This document shows, piece by piece, positions 57,167 to 64,000 of a stretch of DNA of 64,000 nt (positions are counted from its first letter, which is position 1; every line of letters starts with the position of its first letter). Below the pieces are notes generated by a model. It saw only the letters and a list, made by a program, of their open reading frames with translations. It did not search any database and was not told the DNA's origin. Origin of the DNA: Ischnura elegans (taxonomy: Eukaryota; Arthropoda; Insecta; Odonata; Coenagrionidae); NCBI RefSeq assembly GCF_921293095.1, contig NC_060254.1, positions 111,190,917 through 111,254,916 of the forward strand. Reading direction: 5' to 3'. Both the position numbers and the translations under genes were made by a program.

Positions 57167-58218
57167 CTAATATATATAGGATATCGCTCACGCATGCACT
57201 TGCATCAGTTACTCCTTCAAATGAACGGTAAGAAATTTGAGGGTGTAGGAAGCCATGATACCACTTATTTCCAGGAGTATTGCCCTTAAAAGGATTTCCG
57301 CGATTATTTTGCTCGAATTCTTGACATCATCAATTATCAATCGTTTTGCTTGGAATTCTTTGAAGTTATTAATTTGACTATATCCATTATTGGCACCCAT
57401 TTTTCTAGTTATTGGCACCCATGCCAAGTACTGGTTGCACTCATTTCTATGAGCCAAAATATAAAATGCGCATTTATACTAGCAGTACAATGCATTTGGC
57501 GAACAAAATAAATATATAACTGAAGTTGCTGAAATTTCCAATTTACTTGGCACCCAGTGCCAACCACTGGAAATTAACAATATTTACATACCAGTGATTG
57601 GCACCCCATAAAAATCAATTTTAATTACGATAACAGGCTCTAAATAAAAAACATCCTCATTGAGGTATTACTATCATTACAAATATCTAAGTTTCATACT
57701 ATTTAATGGGTTGATATTGACAAAAAACGCATCCAAATGAAGTAACATTCATAATTTTCCTCTAAGAAAACCTCCAATTTCTCCAAAGAAAATGCAGCAC
57801 TTGGTTATATGGTCCGCAGTCACTTCTCAAATGGTGTAAGGTGGACGGAACCGCTGATACATATTCAGTAAACTTCTTTGCTTCTAAATACAGAAGCATC
57901 AAAAATGCAATGCATCTCTATCTCTTAATATCACACAGTTAATTACAGAGTGCCAACAACTGGGGGGGTGCCAACAATAGGGCATTCTACCCTACGACGC
58001 AGGCTGCTAGCGGGTAGCTGAGTACCCTGCTGGCTGGTAGCGCTTGTCTTAAATAAGGATTATTAATACCTTATCAAATGAAGAAAACTTTCCGACCTTA
58101 GCCAGTTTTAATAAGTGATTATTAAGACATGTTTCACTGAGCTCTACGCCTCATGCATGCATTGGTAACCTCAGACGATGTATCACTCCTATCTTCTCGT
58201 ATAGAAACTAGGTCCCTG

Positions 58219-58226
58219 TGACGTCA
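58219..58226. promoter_or_regulatory. Full CRE (TGACGTCA) in MITE copy D, inside CRTC
   Basis: Palindromic consensus CREB site overlapping CACGTG. Equivalent sites are at 3832, 9661, 23093 and 58639 in the other MITE copies. Occupancy is unknown. Confidence 0.6.
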
Positions 58227-58456
58227 CGTGGAGTGGCATCGCATGGGCGCCAATCTGGCCCTTTTCAAATGAGGATAAAAATGGACCATTGCCATTCGTC
58301 TAAACCGCTATTTCTAAAACGAAATAATTTGTATATTTTGAATACACTAATGGTGGGTAACGAATCGCAATCAATGCTTTTCGTTTTCTTTGAGGAAGGA
58401 AACTACCCTATTAGAGAAGGAGAGAGATGAAGAACCTGAATGAACATGGATATGAA

Positions 58457-59108
58457 TAGGGTAGTTTCCTTCATCAAAGAAAACGAAAGGCATTGATTGT
58501 AATTCGTTACCCACCATTAGTGCATCCATAATATGCAAATGATTTGGTTTCAGAAATCCCAATTGGACGAATGTTAATGGTCAATTTTAACACCATTTGA
58601 AAAAGGCCAGATTGGCGCCCATGCGATGCCACTCAACGTGACGTCACAGGGACCTAGTTTCCATACAAGTAGATGCGAGTTTTACATCGTCTGGGATTAC
58701 CAATGCATGCATGAGGCACAGAGCTCAGGGAAACATCTCTTAATAATCACCTATTATAACTGCCTATGGTCGGAAAGTTTCCTTCGTTTGATAGGGTAAT
58801 AATAATCCTCATTTAAGCCAAGCGCTACCTGCTAGCGTGGTTCTCTGCTAGCTGCTAGCATCCTGCATCGCAGCGGCGCACAAGATCCTCGCCCCAAGGT
58901 CACCTCACTTTGCGGCAGTGGGAACCAGAATGACGTCACGCAGGCTTTTCCCAGCATTTATACTTCTCGCGCGCTTGAAAATTTTCACTTTCCATTTAAT
59001 CGCAAAAAATAGATAGCGTCATTTATAAATCTGAAAGTGTGTAATTCGTACTCCAGGAGTAATAATCTTTCGATTTGGGCAATGAAAAAATAATAGGAAA
59101 CCACCCTA
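58457..59108 (-). mobile_element. 665-bp MITE family, copy E (reverse)
   Basis: A reverse copy starting 46 bp after copy D, so the two form an inverted pair. It has CREs at 58639-58646 and 58931-58938. The second CRE arises from a change specific to this copy. Confidence 0.92.
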
Positions 59109-59224
59109 TTAAATAGTAGAAGGGAAGGATATAGGTAGATTTGCCAAGTTACTTTGTCTGGCATTGTCGGGCATTGTAGACAGGCGAGAAAAGTATAGAA
59201 TGTCCAAGATAATCCTTAATAGCG

Positions 59225-59415
59225 AGATGGATGGGTCAGAAGAAGAGGTGGCTCACGGAAGAGAGGGCTATACGATGTACAGGATGATTTGAAGGCAATG
59301 GGAGTTACAAGGTAGAGCAAGAAAGCGAGACGAAGATCTGAATGGAGGCATCTATGTAATGGAGGAAGGAAAGGCCCACAACGGGCTGCAGATGAGTGTG
59401 TAAAAAGCCATGAGT
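59225..59415 (+). pseudogene. LINE ORF2 C-terminal remnant
   Basis: GSRKRGLYDVQDDLKAMGV, a stop, then SKKARRRSEWRHLCNGG and GPQRAADE. This resembles the C-terminal tail found after many LINE reverse transcriptases (RW-x-DDV-x-DLKAMG-x-W-x-KARDR-x-EWR). A stop replaces the expected Trp. It starts about 120 bp after MITE copy E. Confidence 0.6.
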
Positions 59416-60342
59416 GAATGCGGCTTGTATCTGAAGTATCATTTTCACTTCGCGACATTACTGCGACGTCACTCGTTTTTTTCGGATACGTGGCCGTAAA
59501 GGCGATAATATTGTGTTAAAGTTTGATATCGTTCACTTACTTATTGATGCAACCCTAACCTTGGTTGGGATATCGTTATTATTTTTATTGATGCATTCTA
59601 TCATTTAAGGCAAGTTTTCCATCGAGGATGAAATAAATATTCTCCCCTTCTTTCATGGACATGTTTTAATTGTTTTACAGCTTGCTTCTCCTGGTCCATC
59701 TTTATTGTTGAATGAGATGATGACCATATTAAATTCCCTCTTCAATTCACAACAAGGCCTCTACCCCCTATCATTCTATCTCAAAACCCTATTTTCTTCA
59801 TTCCCCTCCCTCTTTTGCCATTCTACCCTCTAAAACCGTTTTCAACATCCCCTTCCCACTCATTATTCGCTCCATTCAAACCTTCTGCCTCCTGCCTATC
59901 TCATCTAGAAGCTCTCTCTCCTCTCCGTCCACTTCACCTTCTCCATACATGCATCGTTATGTTGCTTTAATTTCCTTTTTGTTTAATCTTAATGATAACC
60001 TGAATTTTTAATCGCTTGTAAAGACGTTATTTTTCCGAATAATACAAATTGTGAAACACTACGTAAAACCGGGGAAGTAGCCTGTACGTAAAAGCCAGGG
60101 AATGTGAGATTAATTTTAGAATTAATTGTCATCCTCAACGCCGTGTACAAAATAATAAATCATCCGTATAAAGGTGAGGTTTTACATTGAGCGGGAGACA
60201 ATGGAAAAATTGTCGCAAGGTTTTACGTTAAATTTAATTACAGTTTGAATTTTCTATTTCTGATGCTCTAAAAGATGAGCCTTAGTTTAACATTGTTTTA
60301 CAGCTTACTTCCTCTGATCCATTTTCTTGTGCATCTTTATTG

Positions 60343-60525
60343 TTGAATGAGATGATGACGATATTAAAGTAATGATTAATTTTCCCCCTTGGTTGATACA
60401 TTTTTATTAATATTAATAAGTATTTATAATAATGTTAAAAGAAAAAATTCATTTTATCTCGTAATCAACCAAAGAGGAAAATTAATCATCACTTTAATAC
60501 CGTCATCATCTCAATCAGCAATAGA
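60343..60525. repeat. Inverted repeat, ~60-bp arms
   Basis: Left arm TTATTGTTGAATGAGATGAT ... CTTGGTTGAT (60343-60400) pairs with 60465-60525. A third partial copy of the left arm is at 59680-59732, also preceded by TTGTTTTACAGCTT. Confidence 0.75.
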
Positions 60526-61674
60526 GAAGCGCAAGAAAATGGTTCAAAGGAAGTGAGATGTACGATCAACAGAATAGTGCAAGTATGACATTGTCAAACA
60601 GAGGAAATTACCGTGGAGCATGGGTATATTAACGAATAAATGAACTCAATGTAAGTCGAAATGAAATTTGAGGGAAATGTTTTCGTTCACTAAAGAGTGA
60701 TGGATGGTATCTAGCACGCGTTATTTATATTGTAACTCCCCTCTTAGAGCTGTGAAGCTAATTTTTCGTTTGGTATTTAATTCATCACAAATTATTGTCT
60801 TGCCTATTGTGTGTGTGTACCCGTGGCGTAGCGCCGGCGCTTGGCATGGAGATATTGCATTAATGAAGAGCGGACTCATCCCTACCATGTGGGTGTGTGT
60901 GTCGAGTTTTTGATAATCCGCACGCCTTCGCGGGAATGGAATGTTAAATAGTGAGGAGGAGGCTTTAGCCGTTATCTCGGCATTGTGTTTCCTCTTCATT
61001 TGTTTAATCCCACCACCTGAGGAGGAGAGAGGGTGTTCTCCGGCAGGGGTTACCAGGGGAGCCCTGCAACCAGACAGCCGTTTCTCTTCTGCACACACAC
61101 GCCAGCGATGAAAAGCAATCTGTTCTCCTGGCTGCGGAAATCTTATTTCCCTGCGCACACTGCTCGCCTTGAGCAAACGGTGCGTCTGCTAATCTTTGCC
61201 GATCCCGCACGCAGGTGAATGGGAGAGAAGAGGGTCTTGTAACCGGACGTGCAAAATCTACGAGCCATCCGTTTACATGTTATGCCTAACTTGTATGACG
61301 ACGCTCATTATCTATATGCTCTTCCTTTGCATTCATAATCGACGATAGATTAGTCTCACTGTATTTATCCCAATTAGCTCTGCCGACGGCGGGTCAGCAT
61401 CAATTCTCCTCTCCATATATGATTTACAAGTCAGTCGAAAATCCTGTTTAGGAGATATGTTTTTTTCTAGTTCTGGTGGCATATTATCATTTTCGTAAAA
61501 ATACATTCTCTGTAACTTTTTTTTCACTCCCTCAGTGATTCAAGCAAAGATTGAGAGGTAAGGGTAGTACTCAGATCGCCCCAGACTTAAGCCATAAGCG
61601 TGTGAAAGTCACTCATTCTTGGTAGGGGGTGAGTTCCTCGCACTTCGAGAATTATTCTTGAGGGAGTCGGAATG

Positions 61675-61747
61675 CTTCTACCGGGATTTTAATCGGTGAC
61701 CCTACGCTTGGAGGTCCAACGATTATGCACTAAGCCACCATGCTCCC
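61675..61747 (-). repeat. tRNA-derived SINE head
   Basis: The - strand reads GGGAGCATGGTGGCTTAGTG, then GTTGGACCTCCAAGCG, then GGGTCACCGATTAAAATCCC. A-box and B-box positions and the stem around CCTCC are tRNA-like, but the T arm has decayed. Body sequence continues toward 61600. Confidence 0.6.
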
Positions 61748-61876
61748 TTTTTTCGTATATCTGCGTAATCCGAGAAAACCTCTCTTGTGATAGATAATCT
61801 GTTGCGGAAAGTCCGAGGTATGGTTTTAGTATTGATTTGGGTTCACGTCAATCATGCGATGAAGAACCATCTGCTG

Positions 61877-61884
61877 TGACGTCA
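61877..61884. promoter_or_regulatory. Full CRE (TGACGTCA), not MITE-borne
   Basis: Consensus site in CRTC intron 2. Another is at 63837-63844. Both lie outside recognised repeats. Confidence 0.45.
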
Positions 61885-62772
61885 TGCATGAGTGTCATGA
61901 ATCCCGCACTTGAAAGAATCTTTTTAATTCACAACAGTTTAAAACTCTGATGATTTGTTGAACTCATCCTTTTCAAATAATCCTGTTTACTTTCGTTTCG
62001 AAAATTCGTCAAATCTCCACTCGTTAGTAGTTGCAGTTTTGCCAGCAACCTAAACCTGCGAGCCTTGAACAGTTTTTCCCTGAAGTCGCCGCTAAGGAAT
62101 TCGACTGAATGCCCTTGAAAGGAAATTGTTTACTGTATATTAGAGATAAAACGGACTGCGTGATTGAAAATGAAAAAGTGTGGAATCGTACGTTTTGATT
62201 GCTCAGTAATTGCAATTGTCATTGTTTTCCCGGTTTGTAATCAATCGGAGGAGTTTTAATTTTTTGCCTCCAATTTTTATTTTCCTGTTTCCTTGTGCCA
62301 ATGTTTTTAATTTTTAGCTCCCCATGAGGTGATAATGACCGGTGATGCACGCGAAATTCTTCAAATTATATAGAGAACCAATGCGTTCTTTTTTAGGCAT
62401 GGTATTTGTTTTCTCTTTTGCTCTTTTAATTTCCTATTATTTTACTCGTTGAAGGAAATTTCTTTAAAGAATTCGCTGCACTCGTGTCTTCCTAGTCTTT
62501 ACGCTCTCATTTTCGTTCCGATTTGTAAAACCTGATAACTATTATTATTATTTTTTTCATCTTCTATTCTTGACCTTGTTTAATACATTTTATAGTATTT
62601 TTTGGAGTTTAGGTCAATGTAAAGCAAGTTAAAGCCAACGTTTCAATTTATTTTAAATCATCCTCAGGGCTATGAAAACTCCAAGAAATATTATAAAATA
62701 TAAACCTAATAACGTTCCTTGCATTTCAGAAACCCATTTGATTTCAGCCCTTACTGCACGTACCCTCAACTA

Positions 62773-63010
62773 CAGTGGCGTAACTGGAGGGATGAGGGGG
62801 ATAGTTTCCCCCCCTCCACAAAGCCTTTGAGAAAAAAAATAAAACTAATGTCTACTTTTGACGTATTATAACTGCGTCTGCTTAAAGTTAATTTTTAGAA
62901 ATGTATTTCCAGGCATGTTATTTTTCAAAACATTTCCCCAATGTGGGTGGGGTTTCGCTACCCCAGGCTATCCCACCCCCCACCCCCAAACTCCCACCCC
63001 CTCGCCTCTG
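62773..63010. mobile_element. hAT-type MITE, 238 bp
   Basis: Left end CAGTGGCGTAACTGGAGG, right end CCCCCTCGCCTCTG, perfect 8-bp duplication CTCAACTA at 62765-62772 and 63011-63018. It lies inside CRTC intron 2. Confidence 0.88.
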
Positions 63011-64000
63011 CTCAACTATCAAGCTAACAAGGTTTGGGAATTGTAGCCTATTATTGCGATGAATGGTCTTATTTTCGCGTTGGAATCTTTAATTTACCCC
63101 TAATAATGTTTTCTGAGGAAATTGAGTTTGTAAAATTATCAGGAAAGTGTTTTAAATTATTTCGTGCGCAATGCTTCGTATCTTCGGATCCTCTGAGTCG
63201 TCTTGTCTCGCAATCTTCTTCCCCTTGATCTCCGAGCGGGGACGTTGAGCCGTGACATTTATTTTTGCCTTCCTTTCGTAGCGTCAAATGTTGTTCTTGG
63301 GGGGACTGTCGCATGATCGCTGTTGCAGTGTTTTCTCTAGTCGATAAATGCTTTACCATGCAATCTGTACTAGAGCACCCGTTCTCTTGAAAGGAAACAG
63401 TCTGTTGAACTGGAATACCTCATCATATTTGTATGCACAGTATCACGTCCCATCCCTTGAATCTATTCGTTTTATATGGCTACATCGTGATTATTGTCCC
63501 CTTGAATTGGGCCCTGCTCCGCGAAGATTTACTAATAATAACTGCCTTGTTAAAGGTTTGTGTGAGTACTTCTTGGAGGCACTGGAAAGGTGTGGAACTG
63601 GTACCGTGCGATGCGGGGTTTGAAGACCGAGGGCTTGGAATAAACAGCGACACCTTCTTCGCTCACTCGTGCCTCCTCTGCCTGTCATCACTTGTCGCTC
63701 TTAGTTATTCTGATAATATTTCATTAATAGTTATCTTTAGTTCCTTAATGGTTTATATTGCCAAAATTAAAGTGGTATTCCTAAGGATGTGTGCTAGTCT
63801 CTAAATTCTTCGTCTGTTTGCTTTGAAGTTTCAATGTGACGTCAATCATGTAATGCTCCCTTGTACCCTGTGTGTTATTCCTTAGTTTTCATTAAATTTA
63901 AATCATTAACTGCGACGAATTAATGCATGTTGAAGAATTCTGATTTTCTATCCCTACGTACTATGATGAGTGACGATGTATAGATAAAATTATGGTATTA

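Larger units (their letters stand above)
54550..57992 (-). mobile_element. 3.44-kb pogo/Tigger-type DNA transposon inserted in MITE copy D
   Basis: The boundaries are fixed by comparison with uninterrupted MITE copies. The insert begins GGGTAAACTACCC and ends GGGCATTCTACCC, flanked by TC (mutated TA) and TA. The imperfect inverted ends are about 26 bp. The transposase remnants read on the - strand. The motif CCAGTTATTGGCAC recurs about ten times near both ends. Stops and a frameshift break the coding region, so the copy is not autonomous. Confidence 0.88.
54302..58410 (+). mobile_element. 665-bp MITE family, copy D, split by a pogo-type element
   Basis: The left part 54302-54549 (248 bp) and right part 57993-58410 (418 bp) together make a full-length copy, interrupted exactly at a TA dinucleotide (GCGCTGA-TA-CGACGC in the intact copies). 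CRE at 58219-58226 and E-box at 58225-58230 lie in the right part. Confidence 0.92.
59416..64000 (+). other. CRTC intron 2, distal part to window end
   Basis: Holds the inverted repeat at 60343, a SINE head, a hAT-type MITE and two CREs. No exon is recognised. Confidence 0.5.

Noticed and set aside
1-64000. CRISPR arrays, bacterial operons, rRNA genes
   Set aside because: None are present; the direct repeats seen are minisatellites or transposon parts in a eukaryotic genome.

Overview
The window is animal nuclear DNA, AT-rich, with GT/AG introns, no operons and a dense load of transposons. The protein sequences and the repeat set (jockey-type LINE, tRNA-derived SINEs, hAT, pogo/Tigger and Harbinger-like DNA elements, Penelope-type fragments with hammerhead-like motifs) fit an arthropod, probably an insect that is not a fly. 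The species cannot be told from the sequence alone.

Three conserved genes can be read. (1) A MALT1-type paracaspase on the + strand runs from before the window to a stop at 30956. Ten exons are visible (5254-30956, 504 codons), joined with fully consistent phases. They encode the end of one Ig-like domain, a second Ig-like domain, the caspase-like domain with its His/Cys dyad, and a C-terminal Ig-like region. (2) MAIP1, a Tim44-like mitochondrial protein that interacts with the m-AAA protease, lies convergently on the - strand (34798-32699, three exons, 332 aa). (3) CRTC, the CREB-regulated transcription coactivator, starts on the + strand at 34907. It is head-to-head with MAIP1, with 108 bp between the start codons. 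Only its first two exons (CREB-binding region and GGSLPNVN motif) are visible. The remaining 28 kb of the window appears to be one intron.

Layout: 1-5253 5' part or flank of MALT1 with SINEs and a MITE; 5254-30956 MALT1 with long, repeat-filled introns; 30957-32698 short convergent intergenic region; 32699-34798 MAIP1; 34799-34906 shared promoter; 34907-64000 start of CRTC and its long second intron.

Mobile DNA is the other main content. A ~665-bp MITE is present five times. One copy is split by a 3.44-kb pogo-type element with a decayed DDE transposase, and the last two copies form a large inverted pair. Five short hAT-type elements of 238-276 bp have matching 8-bp target duplications, four perfect and one 7/8. 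Two longer hAT-like elements, a Tigger-like element, a Harbinger-like MITE, a foldback-like element with internal minisatellites and LINE remnants complete the picture. The MITE carries a full CRE (TGACGTCA), so its copies place candidate CREB sites in the MALT1 region and inside the gene for the CREB coactivator.
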